A stretch of DNA of 64,000 nt from assembly GCA_023411215.1 (NCBI GenBank), contig JAEYOY010000070.1, positions 186,001 through 250,000 on the forward strand. The letters are read 5' to 3'. The stretch is from Bacillota bacterium (lineage in GTDB: Bacteria > Bacillota > Clostridia > Lachnospirales > Lachnospiraceae). The notes beneath the pieces were generated by a model, which saw only the letters and a list, made by a program, of their open reading frames with translations, was not told the origin of the DNA and made no database searches. Every line of letters starts with the position of its first letter. The stretch's first letter is position 1. Of the stretch, positions 17,711 to 26,271 are shown piece by piece. Both the position numbers and the translations under genes were made by a program.

Positions 17711-18535
17711 ATGATTAATGCAGATTACCATGTTCACTCGAACTTCTCCGGGGATTCACAGGCACCCATGGAGCAGATGATTGAACGAGCGATACAATTG
17801 GGTCTAAAAAAGATTTGCTTTACAGACCATATGGATTATGATTACCCCCATATGAATGTTATCCGCTTTGTCTTTGATCCGGAGGAATATGTCCCAAAAT
17901 TACAGAAATTAAAGGAGCAATATTCAAAGCAAATTGAGATATTGACCGGCATTGAGTTAGGGCTCCAGCCTCTGCCTCAGGTGAAGGAATATTATAAATT
18001 CTTGCATAGCAAGTACTCCTTTGATTTTACCATCGGTTCCACTCATGTTCTTGACTATGTAGATCCCTACTTTCCCGTTTTCTGGGAGCACAGAACAAAG
18101 GATGAAGGGTTAAGAGCTTACTTTCAGTCCCACATAGATCACTGCAAGCTTTTCAAAGATTATTTCAATATCTATGGCCATCTGGATTATATTATAAGAT
18201 ATGCCCCGACCACTGATGGGAAGAAGGCGGATTATTCCTATCTTGACTACGCCGACCTGCTGGATGAAGTTCTTACCACCATCATCAACTGCGGTAAGGG
18301 TATTGAGGTTAATACCGCCGGCTTTAAATACGGATTGGGCTATCCCCATCCGAAGACAGAGATTCTGAAGCGTTACCTGGAGCTGGGTGGCGAAATAATA
18401 ACCATTGGCTCCGATGCACATAAACCGGAGCACTTATGCTATGACTTTAACCTGGTACCAGAGCTACTTAAGGGCCTGGGATATACCTATTATGCTACCT
18501 TTGTACAGGGAAAACCGATATTCGAGAAACTATAA
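17711..18535 (+). CDS. hisJ: PHP-type histidinol-phosphatase
   Basis: The 274-residue protein carries the metal-binding motifs of the PHP fold: YHVHSNFSGDS at the start, CFTDHMDYDYP, the IELG segment, TIGSTHVLD, YGHLDYI and GSDAHKPEHL. This arrangement is that of the HisJ/HisK histidinol phosphatases, which release histidinol from its phosphate. No other histidine genes are nearby. AAAGGAG precedes the ATG. The histidine role is taken from the family; other PHP phosphatases look similar. Confidence 0.82.
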   Translation: MINADYHVHSNFSGDSQAPMEQMIERAIQLGLKKICFTDHMDYDYPHMNVIRFVFDPEEYVPKLQKLKEQYSKQIEILTGIELGLQPLPQVKEYYKFLHSKYSFDFTIGSTHVLDYVDPYFPVFWEHRTKDEGLRAYFQSHIDHCKLFKDYFNIYGHLDYIIRYAPTTDGKKADYSYLDYADLLDEVLTTIINCGKGIEVNTAGFKYGLGYPHPKTEILKRYLELGGEIITIGSDAHKPEHLCYDFNLVPELLKGLGYTYYATFVQGKPIFEKL

Positions 18536-18539
18536 GTGA

Positions 18540-18770
18540 CATCGTGATCCAAAGCTATATAATACACTATCCCATAACAATTGGAGATATCAGAATGAAG
18601 AAGCGATTTCAAACAGCTACAATCACCACTATTTCATGGTAGAAGCAACATATGATGCCATCGCCATACCAGAGGGTGAACTCGGAATAATCTATGAGGT
18701 CCATGCTGTCTGGCCACAGGGAGATGCCTTCTACTCTTTCTATTACGAAATAATACAGTATGTATGTTAA
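18540..18770 (+). pseudogene. 5'-truncated coding remnant downstream of hisJ
   Basis: From just after the hisJ stop, one frame stays open for 76 codons and reads like protein: NNWRYQNEEAISNSYNHHYF, then MVEATYDAIAIPEGELG, then EVHAVWPQGDAFYSFYYEI, ending at TAA 18768-18770. No start codon with a ribosome binding site is present; the only ATG (18636) would give 44 residues with no Shine-Dalgarno site. I read it as the C-terminal remainder of a lost gene. The family is not recognised. Confidence 0.5.
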
Positions 18771-18774
18771 AGAC

Positions 18775-18813
18775 AAAGGACGGCTTGATACCAGAGATAT
18801 CAAACCGTCCTTC
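18775..18813. terminator. Hairpin terminator after the remnant
   Basis: AAGGACGGCTTGATA pairs with TATCAAACCGTCCTT (14 of 15 positions including one G-T) around a 7-base loop. It probably ends the hisJ transcript; the following T run is weak, so it may also work in the other direction. Confidence 0.7.
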
Positions 18814-18965
18814 TATATATGACTAATGATTGGTAAATAAATTTATAATTTATCTTACTATATGACAAAAGAGGGATTGCATAGAGTTCCTTCTATTGAA
18901 TTATATCTTCAAGCGAGTCAAAGACTCATCATGAATAAGTATCCTCACAAAAAATAGTTATGGGC

Positions 18966-20093
18966 TTAACGCATGATTGTACCGCCGCCTACCACATAAT
19001 CACCCTGGTAGAATACGACTGCTTGTCCAGGTGTAATAGCTCTCTGCGGCTCGTCAAATACACATAGTACCTCATCCGGTCCGTTCTTCTTAATTGTACA
19101 ACGGGCTCCCTTATGACTATATCTGATCTTCGCCTCTACCACAAGCTCACCCTCTAGATCCTCGATAGACATAAAGTTTAAGCAATTTGCAGTCAAACGA
19201 TCAGAAAACACTTCCTTGGCATTACCAAGAACCACCTCATTGGTCCCCGGTTTTAACTCCACCACAAAGACCGGCTGCCCCATAGCAATTCCAAGGCCTT
19301 TTCTCTGTCCGACGGTATAATGAATTAATCCACGATGTCTTCCGATGACCTCACCGGCGGTATTAATGTAATTACCTGGCGTCATTCCGGTGAATTCATT
19401 CTGCGGTTCTTCTTCACCTTCTTTGGTGACCTTTCTCTTCTTCTCCTCCAGATAATCAGAAATAAAGCCTGCATAATCATTGTCGGGGACAAAACAGATT
19501 TCCTGACTATCCGGCTTATTGGCAATGGGAAGCTTTAGATCTCTGGCAATCTCGCGAATCTCATCCTTCGCATAGACTCCTACCGGCATCAATGTATGAG
19601 ATAACTGATGCTGAGTCAGATTATAAAGAGCATAGGTCTGATCCTTCGCTTGAGTTACGGATTTTTTAATGGTATATCTTCCATTTGGCAGCTTTTCTAT
19701 GCTGGCATAATGACCGGTTGCAATATAGGTAGCTCCGATATCTAAGGAGCGCTTGAGCAATGACTCCCACTTAACATAACGATTGCAGGCAATGCAGGGG
19801 TTAGGAGTTCTGGCCTGAAGATATTCACCGACAAAATAATCGATTACATTTTCCTTAAACTCCTGTTTAAAATTCATTACATAATAGGGGATGTCCAGAA
19901 CAGAAGCAACTCGTCTTGCATCCTCGACAGCACTAAGACCACAGCATCCACCATTTTCCTCCATGGAGCATACATCCTCATCCTGCCATATCTGCATTGT
20001 AACCCCAATCACATCATACCCCTGCTTCTGCAACAAATATGCCGCAACTGAGGAATCAACGCCACCTGACATTCCTACAACAACCTTTTCCAT
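18966..20093 (-). CDS. mnmA: tRNA-uridine 2-sulfurtransferase
   Basis: MnmA adds sulfur to U34 of tRNAs for Lys, Glu and Gln. The 375-residue product has the ATP-pyrophosphatase loop GMSGGVDSSVAAYLL and the paired catalytic cysteines C100 (TPNPCIACN) and C200 (DSQEICFVPD). GGAGG six bases before the ATG at 20093 decides the start; a TTG overlapping that site is rejected. It follows the iscR-nifS-nifU cluster, whose desulfurase probably supplies its sulfur, but a terminator at 20178-20201 separates them. Confidence 0.96.
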   Translation of the reverse strand: MEKVVVGMSGGVDSSVAAYLLQKQGYDVIGVTMQIWQDEDVCSMEENGGCCGLSAVEDARRVASVLDIPYYVMNFKQEFKENVIDYFVGEYLQARTPNPCIACNRYVKWESLLKRSLDIGATYIATGHYASIEKLPNGRYTIKKSVTQAKDQTYALYNLTQHQLSHTLMPVGVYAKDEIREIARDLKLPIANKPDSQEICFVPDNDYAGFISDYLEEKKRKVTKEGEEEPQNEFTGMTPGNYINTAGEVIGRHRGLIHYTVGQRKGLGIAMGQPVFVVELKPGTNEVVLGNAKEVFSDRLTANCLNFMSIEDLEGELVVEAKIRYSHKGARCTIKKNGPDEVLCVFDEPQRAITPGQAVVFYQGDYVVGGGTIMR

Positions 20094-20177
20094 ACCATCC
20101 TCCAAACTCAGTTAATCAAAATATCATTGATGAATATCGGAATACCTCTTCCATATAGTCCGATGGACAAACAGACA

Positions 20178-20201
20178 AAATGCCCAAATACTCAGGCATT
20201 T
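20178..20201 (-). terminator. Terminator of the isc-type cluster
   Basis: AAATGCC and GGCATTT form a 7-bp stem with a 10-base loop, and TTTTG follows on the minus strand, 39 bases beyond the nifU stop. Confidence 0.6.
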
Positions 20202-20240
20202 CATCAATGTTATATATTTTATTCATTACAATCTTATCAA

Positions 20241-20678
20241 TTAATATTCAACCACTTCTTCTTCCTCATGAATATCAGACTTTGGCTTCTGTAAGCCCTC
20301 GATTACAATGCCCTTCTTCTCTGCATAATCCCAGAGTGCGGCATGAATTGCTTCCTCTGCCAGCAATGAGCAATGCACCTTAACCGGCGGCAGTCCGTCA
20401 AGAGCCTCCATAACAGCCTTATTCGTGATCTGTAGAGCTTCCTGTACTGTCTTACCTTTTACAAGCTCCGTTGCCATACTACTGGTAGCAACCGCAGCTC
20501 CACAACCGAAGGTTTTAAACTTTACATCCTGAATGATACCTTCTTCATCTATGTCAAGATAGATACGCATAATATCTCCACATTTTGCATTACCGACAGT
20601 ACCAACACCGCTTGCATTCTCTATTTCACCCACATTTCTGGGATTGGTAAAATGGTCCATTACTTTCTCTGTATACAT
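20241..20678 (-). CDS. nifU: IscU/NifU-type Fe-S cluster scaffold
   Basis: The 145-residue protein shows the scaffold signature: C33 with D35 in GNAKCGDIM, C59 in FGCGAAVA and C103 in VHCSLLAEEAI. These ligate the nascent cluster. It starts MYTEKVMDHFTNPRNVG, the usual IscU N terminus, and carries a short acidic C-terminal tail (HEEEEVVEY) common in clostridial versions. It lies downstream of nifS and completes an iscR-nifS-nifU operon with a 178-base gap that holds repeat family B. Confidence 0.95.
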   Translation of the reverse strand: MYTEKVMDHFTNPRNVGEIENASGVGTVGNAKCGDIMRIYLDIDEEGIIQDVKFKTFGCGAAVATSSMATELVKGKTVQEALQITNKAVMEALDGLPPVKVHCSLLAEEAIHAALWDYAEKKGIVIEGLQKPKSDIHEEEEVVEY

Positions 20679-20783
20679 AAGCTTTCCTCCAATTTAATCG
20701 TGTGTTTTATCAGAAATACTAATATAATATGCCTACCCTTTGAGATGGTTATTGCCTCCAATGGTCTCAACATGCCTAATCTT

Positions 20784-20855
20784 TGAATTAGTTTGTGCCG
20801 AGGATTACGCAGGCACAAACTTGTAAGTGTGAAAATTGCCTTTTATTTTCACACT
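20784..20855. repeat. Dispersed repeat family B, copy 2
   Basis: GAATTAGTTTGTGCCGAGG is followed by GCAGGCACAAACTTGT and a perfect 11-bp hairpin AGTGTGAAAAT/ATTTTCACACT (20826-20855) that ends one base before the nifS stop codon. It closely matches the copy at 13466-13550. In RNA of the nifS-nifU operon both inverted repeats would form hairpins. Confidence 0.65.
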
Positions 20856-20856
20856 A

Positions 20857-22035
20857 TTATCTTTTCTTCATGAAGTCCTCATACAGAGGGGACATCTTCC
20901 GGAGCTTTTCTACTATCTCCTTAACTCTGTCAACCGTATAATGAATCTCTTCCTCTGTTATTTCCTCGTTTACGGTTAAACGAAGTGAGCCATGAGCGAT
21001 CTCGTGAGGAAGGCCGATTGCAAGGAGAACATGGGAAGGATCTAAGGACCCCGAGGTACAAGCGGAACCGCTGGAACCGCAGATATTATTCATATCCAGC
21101 ATAATCAACAAAGATTCACCCTCGATAAACTGAAAACTGAAGTTTGCATTATTCGGAAGTCTTCTGATCTTGTCACCGTTGACACGAACAAATGGGATCT
21201 CCTCTAGAACACGTTTCATCAACAGATTACGCAGCATTTTTTCCTTTTCTGTGCGCTCCTGCATTGTTGCCATAGCGATTTCAACAGCTTTTCCAAAGCC
21301 AACGATTCCGGGCACATTCTCCGTTCCTGCTCTTCTCTGTCTCTCCTGTGCACCACCATGAAGCAGAGACCGGATCTTCACACCCTTTTTAATATAGAGA
21401 AGGCCAATTCCCTTGGGACCGTTTAATTTATGAGCACTGGCACTCAGCATATCAATCCCCATATCATTCACATTGATTTCCAATTGACCAAAGGCTTGTA
21501 CGGCGTCTGTATGGAATAATACATTATGTTTTTTAGCAATCGCACCGATTTCCTTAATTGGCTGTATGGTACCGATTTCGTTATTGGCAAACATGACGGA
21601 TATTAAAATAGTCGTTGGACGAATTGCCTTCTCTAACTGATCCAGCTTTATAATTCCATTCTCGTCTACATCGACATAGGTTACTTCTACACCATGCTTT
21701 TGAAGATACTCACAGGTATGGAGTATAGCGTGATGTTCAATCTTTGAAGTGATAATATGATTACCCTTTTCCGCGTAAGCGTCTACCACTGCCTTCAGCG
21801 CCCAGTTATCTGCCTCTGTACCACTTCCGGTAAAATAGATCTCACTGATGTCGGCACCCATAGCATGGGCAATGATACCTCTGGCTTCATCTACTGCTTT
21901 CTTATTCTGAGTAGCAAATTCATATACGCTGGATGGATTTCCATATAAATCAGTAAAATATGGAAGCATCGCCTCCACAACCTCCGGCCTGGTTTTGGTT
22001 GTTGCCGCGTTATCAAGATAAATCTTCTTATCCAT
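20857..22035 (-). CDS. nifS: Cysteine desulfurase
   Basis: The 392-residue enzyme removes sulfur from cysteine using pyridoxal phosphate. K203 in SASAHKLNGPKG binds the cofactor and the persulfide cysteine is C326 in SSGSACTSGS. The loop around C326 has the NifS/IscS-type length. It lies 23 bases after iscR and precedes the scaffold gene, the normal clostridial order. GGAG-type binding site precedes the ATG. Confidence 0.96.
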   Translation of the reverse strand: MDKKIYLDNAATTKTRPEVVEAMLPYFTDLYGNPSSVYEFATQNKKAVDEARGIIAHAMGADISEIYFTGSGTEADNWALKAVVDAYAEKGNHIITSKIEHHAILHTCEYLQKHGVEVTYVDVDENGIIKLDQLEKAIRPTTILISVMFANNEIGTIQPIKEIGAIAKKHNVLFHTDAVQAFGQLEINVNDMGIDMLSASAHKLNGPKGIGLLYIKKGVKIRSLLHGGAQERQRRAGTENVPGIVGFGKAVEIAMATMQERTEKEKMLRNLLMKRVLEEIPFVRVNGDKIRRLPNNANFSFQFIEGESLLIMLDMNNICGSSGSACTSGSLDPSHVLLAIGLPHEIAHGSLRLTVNEEITEEEIHYTVDRVKEIVEKLRKMSPLYEDFMKKR

Positions 22036-22058
22036 GTTGTCATCTCCTAAAATAAATA

Positions 22059-22532
22059 TTATTTACCACATGTTTGTTTTTCTTTCGTATCGGTAGCACC
22101 TGTCCCATTCTGTACTCTCTTGCTTTCAGCAACAAGCTCCGACAGCATAATTCCGTCAACCGCTTCATTTATACTATCACTTATACGCTTCCAGACATAT
22201 TTTGTTACACAGGAATCTGAGTTACTACAGATTGATTCGCCCTGATTTACTTCTGAACAATCGACGGGATTCAAATCTCCCTCCAGTGCTCTTAAGATAG
22301 CTCCAACCGACAGCTCCTCTGCGGGCACCGCCAGCATATAGCCACCTTGTGCGCCTCGAACACCATTCACGATCCCTACCTTTTTCAGCTTTGCGATCAA
22401 TTGTTCCAGATAGTTCATTGATATTCCCTGTCGTTCGGCAATCTGACTAAGTGCAACGGTTTCTTCCTCTCCATGAACCGCGAGATCCAGCACTGCTCTA
22501 AGACCATATCGTCCTTTTGTAGAAAGCTTCAT
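22059..22532 (-). CDS. iscR: Rrf2-family Fe-S-sensing regulator (IscR type)
   Basis: The protein (157 residues from the ATG at 22532) starts MKLSTKGRYGLRAVLDLA, the Rrf2 signature, and has three cysteines C92, C102 and C108, spaced like the [2Fe-2S] ligands of IscR. It should sense Fe-S status and control this cluster. AAGGTGAG precedes the ATG; a GTG nine bases upstream is the alternative start. A palindrome next to the -10 box at 22575-22598 is a likely target. Confidence 0.93.
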   Translation of the reverse strand: MKLSTKGRYGLRAVLDLAVHGEEETVALSQIAERQGISMNYLEQLIAKLKKVGIVNGVRGAQGGYMLAVPAEELSVGAILRALEGDLNPVDCSEVNQGESICSNSDSCVTKYVWKRISDSINEAVDGIMLSELVAESKRVQNGTGATDTKEKQTCGK

Positions 22533-22574
22533 GTCTCTCACCTTACCTATTCTCCGGTAGCTTTATTCCGGTAT

Positions 22575-22598
22575 GTTATACGCTAAGAATACCTAGCG
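22575..22598 (-). promoter_or_regulatory. iscR promoter -10 box with adjoining palindrome
   Basis: On the minus strand the -10 TATAAC (22575-22580) directly follows an inverted repeat CGCTA-8-TAGCG (22581-22598) that fills the spacer to a poor -35 region. A repressor bound here would block the promoter; IscR is the obvious candidate. Confidence 0.45.
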
Positions 22599-22678
22599 AA
22601 AAGCTTGTGTCATTGTGTTCTCCGCACTCAGGGTACACAGGCTATAACGCCCATGATGCATCTTTGATTAGCTCAAAA

Positions 22679-22703
22679 CCCGGAAGAATACTATTCTTCC
22701 GGG
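22679..22703. terminator. Terminator-like hairpin in the iscR leader region
   Basis: CCCGGAAGAA and TTCTTCCGGG form a perfect 10-bp stem with a 5-base loop; on the minus strand it is followed by TTTT, on the plus strand by GGATTTT. It lies between two divergent genes, so no gene end explains it. Confidence 0.6.
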
Positions 22704-22742
22704 GGATTTTCGTCTCATACAAAACCTCTTTTATTATAAACG

Positions 22743-22832
22743 AAATCCTAATATATTAATTCCTAGCATTTTATTTCCTAACATTTTAATTCCTAGTATT
22801 TTAATTCCTATTATTTTAATTCCTATTATTTT
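22743..22832. repeat. Tandem 15-bp repeat, six copies
   Basis: Six contiguous units with consensus AATTCCTAGTATTTT run between iscR and the SpoVB-like gene. The last two are identical; the first has diverged most. The rest of the 22533-22989 gap holds the iscR promoter, a hairpin at 22679 and the spoVB leader. Confidence 0.85.
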
Positions 22833-22989
22833 ACTCGGTTATAAGCATAACACCATCCATAAATCTTGTCAATAATAATTTATCAATTACTAAATCAATC
22901 CATGGTCAAGATGTAAAAGGCTATAACATAAGTTTTCCGTTTCGGAAATATATATACACTAAAGAATAAAATAGGATGATAATCACACT

Positions 22990-24567
22990 ATGAAAAAAAA
23001 CACCATAACTGCACAGGAAGCCAGACAAATTAAAAGGAATACAATAGTAAAGGGCACCTTGATTCTTACAGTGGCTGGCTTTATCACCCGCTTTGTAGGC
23101 TTTTTTTATCGTATCTTTCTGTCAAATGCAATGGGCGCCGAGCTTTTAGGTATATATCAGTTAATATTCCCTGTTTATGCAATCTGCTTCACCATCTATG
23201 CTACTGGTATTCAAACCTCAATTTCTAGGCTAGTTGCTGCAGAGCTGGGTAGAAAAAACCCAAAAAACATCAATAAAATACTTCGGATTGGCCTGTTAAT
23301 CTCTATTTTTTTAGCATTTATTTTGTCCCTGCTGATCTATAAGTATGCCGATTTCATTGCAGTAAGGCTTCTCATGGAAGACAGAAGTATAATCTCTCTT
23401 CGAATATTGGCTGTCGTTTTTCCCTTCTGTGGAGTAACAGCCTGTATCAACGGGTACTATTATGGATTAAAGAAAGCAGGGGTTCCGGCTTCTACTCAAT
23501 TGCTGGAACAGATTGTGCGTGTAGTTGTTGTATACATAATTGCTATGTATGCCGGTGGTGGCGTGGCGAAGGTCACTTTGCAATTAGCTGTGTTCGGTCT
23601 GGTCATTGGCGAGGTTGCGTCCAGCATTTACAATCTAGTCTCCTTGTGGGTCAGCAAATCACCGAGCGAAATGCTTCTTTTCGGCGCTGATCCTGAGGCT
23701 AAGCCCGATAGCAGAACTCAGATTATTCGTAATCTTATGTCCTTAAGCGTTCCCATTTCCATGAATCGCCTACTGCTCAGTATTCTTCATAGTGTAGAGG
23801 CTATCTTAATCCCTGCCATGCTTCGAAGATTTGGATTAACTACCGAAGAAGCTCTGGCTACCTTCGGTATTCTGAACGGTATGTCCATCCCCTTTATTAT
23901 GTTCCCAACCGCTCTAACCAATGCTCTAGCTGTATTGATCCTCCCTACCATCTCGGAGGCACAAGCAACCCAAAACGATCATCTGATTGGCAAGACCACG
24001 GCTATCGCCATCAAATATAGCGTCATCATAGGCATTCTCAGTACAGGTTTATTCATTATCTTTGGAAATGATCTTGGAAGCACCATATTTCACAATGAAC
24101 AGGCGGGCAACTATCTTATGATTCTTGCCTGGCTATGCCCCTTTATCTATCTGACAACAACCTTAGGCAGTGTCATCAACGGGCTGGGCAAGGCACATGT
24201 GACCTTTGCAAATTCAATTGTCAGTTCCTTATGTAAAATTATATTAGTAGCACTCTTAATCCCCCATTATGGTATCAAAGGCTATCTGATTGCACTTTTG
24301 ATCGGACAATTCATCATTACCGGTCTAGATACCTATGCTGTAATTCGCAATGTACATTTCTCTATCCGTATGGATGATACCATTGTAAAACCCGGCCTCA
24401 TTATCGCTCTTGCAGGCTTCTTACTTAAAGAAAGCTATGAGTACATAAAAAAAATGACGCACATAAACGAAGTCCTCTTACTGCTTGGCTCCTGTTTTTT
24501 ATTATGCGTCATTTGCTTAGGCCTTCTGTTAATAACGAAATCCGTCTCGCGCAAGGATTTTAGATAG
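22990..24567 (+). CDS. SpoVB/MurJ-like polysaccharide flippase
   Basis: This 525-residue protein has about 14 membrane segments. The opening TLILTVAGFITRFVGFFYR and ELLGIYQLIFPVYAI are typical of the MOP-superfamily stage V sporulation protein B group, which moves lipid-linked precursors across the membrane during spore cortex or wall synthesis. It stands alone. The ribosome binding site is weak (AGGAT 13 bases upstream). It could also serve an exopolysaccharide, but no such genes lie near. Confidence 0.85.
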   Translation: MKKNTITAQEARQIKRNTIVKGTLILTVAGFITRFVGFFYRIFLSNAMGAELLGIYQLIFPVYAICFTIYATGIQTSISRLVAAELGRKNPKNINKILRIGLLISIFLAFILSLLIYKYADFIAVRLLMEDRSIISLRILAVVFPFCGVTACINGYYYGLKKAGVPASTQLLEQIVRVVVVYIIAMYAGGGVAKVTLQLAVFGLVIGEVASSIYNLVSLWVSKSPSEMLLFGADPEAKPDSRTQIIRNLMSLSVPISMNRLLLSILHSVEAILIPAMLRRFGLTTEEALATFGILNGMSIPFIMFPTALTNALAVLILPTISEAQATQNDHLIGKTTAIAIKYSVIIGILSTGLFIIFGNDLGSTIFHNEQAGNYLMILAWLCPFIYLTTTLGSVINGLGKAHVTFANSIVSSLCKIILVALLIPHYGIKGYLIALLIGQFIITGLDTYAVIRNVHFSIRMDDTIVKPGLIIALAGFLLKESYEYIKKMTHINEVLLLLGSCFLLCVICLGLLLITKSVSRKDFR

Positions 24568-24594
24568 CTCATCCAACCTTAAAACCCTTTACCA

Positions 24595-26010
24595 TTATTC
24601 ATCCTTAAAGGAGGGAGAATAAAGCATAAAATCCTTCTTGCCCTGTTCCTTCACCCGATATAATGCTTTATCCGCCCTATCCATTAACTGCTCATAGTGC
24701 ATACCGGCTTCCGGATAAGTTGCTACACCGATACTACCCGAAATCGGAATGATATGATTATCACATTGATAGGTAGTGTTTAATGCATCCTTTAATTTGT
24801 TTGCTTTTTCCATCAACTCATCAACATCGGTAATATTACCAACAAAGACTACGAATTCATCTCCACCGATACGTCCGATAATCTCTCCCTCGGAGAAGAT
24901 CTCCTTGATACGTCCGATGATGTAGGTCAGAACCTTATCTCCCTGTAAATGTCCATAGGTATCATTGATACGCTTAAAATCATCAAAATCTATAAACATT
25001 AGCATATGCATTCTGTCCTTATTGCCGGCGATAAACTTATCTATCTTTTTAATTGTTATCTCTTTATTATATACACCGGTCAGCGGGTCTCTGGTTGCCT
25101 TATACTCTAAGGCTTCCAACTCTCTCTTTTGTGTATCAATATTTACCACTTTACCAATAACGCGTACTGGGACCTTATCATCATCAAAAATAGTCTTACC
25201 CATAAGCTGACACCAGATAAATTCACCCAAACGGTCCTTAATGCGGAATTCCTTCTCTATAATACTCTTTCCATCTGCGAGCTCTTCACAAAGCTCCAGA
25301 TAGATTCCCCAATCATTCGGATGAATATTACCGCGTCCCTGATGGCATTCACCACAAAAATTCTGAATCAATGAATTATGTCCGAATAGTTCACGGAACT
25401 TTTCCGATAATATCATCACATCACTCTTAATGTGATATTCAAACAGAACATCCTTTGACAGTTCTGTTGCGATTCGGTAACGTTCCCCCTCCAATAGTAT
25501 TAATTCCTGCATTTTCTTCTGTTCTGTTATATCAACAAATACAACAGACAGGGTGTGCTTCCCATCCCTACCGATCACACAATTACCGTTCATCAGTAAA
25601 TACAGCACACTACCATCCCTCGTAACCATCCGTACATCACAACGAATCAGATCCTGATTGATCTGATTTTTAATATCCTCCAATATATGAGCATCTCTTG
25701 GATCGATAAAGTCGAGTAAGGTTAATTTATGCTCTGCTTTGGCTGTAGCTTTTTGATAGCCCAACAATTCATAAAAACCATTACTGGCATATAGTATCCT
25801 ACCATCTCCTTCTATAGTAAAATGTACGAGTCCGGCACGGATACTATTCGTAATTCTTTTTAGTTCTATGGCTGCCTTTGTTACCCGTTTTTCATTTTCT
25901 AATCGAAAAAGTAATACCACAACAATACCAATGATACAAATACTCACGACAACTATCATCAATATAAGAAGGACTGCAGGCTTATTTTGTAGCGCATTGA
26001 TCAGTTTCAT
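24595..26010 (-). CDS. Membrane PAS-PAS-GGDEF diguanylate cyclase
   Basis: The 471-residue protein has one membrane segment at 14-36, two PAS-like sensor domains at about 52-165 and 180-295, and a GGDEF domain with intact GGDEF at 382-386. It should make c-di-GMP. No RxxD inhibitory site is seen in front of the GGDEF motif (FSEGEIIGR), so product inhibition is probably missing. It is convergent with the SpoVB-like gene, 27 bases apart, and is one of three c-di-GMP genes in the window. Confidence 0.92.
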   Translation of the reverse strand: MKLINALQNKPAVLLILMIVVVSICIIGIVVVLLFRLENEKRVTKAAIELKRITNSIRAGLVHFTIEGDGRILYASNGFYELLGYQKATAKAEHKLTLLDFIDPRDAHILEDIKNQINQDLIRCDVRMVTRDGSVLYLLMNGNCVIGRDGKHTLSVVFVDITEQKKMQELILLEGERYRIATELSKDVLFEYHIKSDVMILSEKFRELFGHNSLIQNFCGECHQGRGNIHPNDWGIYLELCEELADGKSIIEKEFRIKDRLGEFIWCQLMGKTIFDDDKVPVRVIGKVVNIDTQKRELEALEYKATRDPLTGVYNKEITIKKIDKFIAGNKDRMHMLMFIDFDDFKRINDTYGHLQGDKVLTYIIGRIKEIFSEGEIIGRIGGDEFVVFVGNITDVDELMEKANKLKDALNTTYQCDNHIIPISGSIGVATYPEAGMHYEQLMDRADKALYRVKEQGKKDFMLYSPSFKDE

Positions 26011-26140
26011 ACTTTATATCCCCCAACTTAACAACCAAATTCCGTGTTATGTGGAATTTTGCTGTCATGAACTGAATTCCAATGTTATATCACGTCACAA
26101 ACTATCCGGACATGATTATAGTACATATGAAGCTACTCTA

Positions 26141-26271
26141 TTATTACCAACTTCCACCTATGAATCTAAGGGTGTAACTCTGACTACTACCAACTTTCTC
26201 CTTATAAATCATAAGGAGTAACTCTGACTACTACCAAGTTCCACCTTACAGATCATAAGGTGTAACCTGGT
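26141..26271. repeat. Three tandem 43-44-bp hairpin units spanning the metA stop
   Basis: Units start at 26141, 26184 and 26228. Each holds CTACTACCAA-type sequence followed by an inverted repeat: CACC/GGTG in unit 1, CTCCTTAT/ATAAGGAG in unit 2, CACCTTA/TAAGGTG in unit 3. Unit 3 includes the last codons and stop of metA; units 1 and 2 are duplicates downstream of it. Confidence 0.8.
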
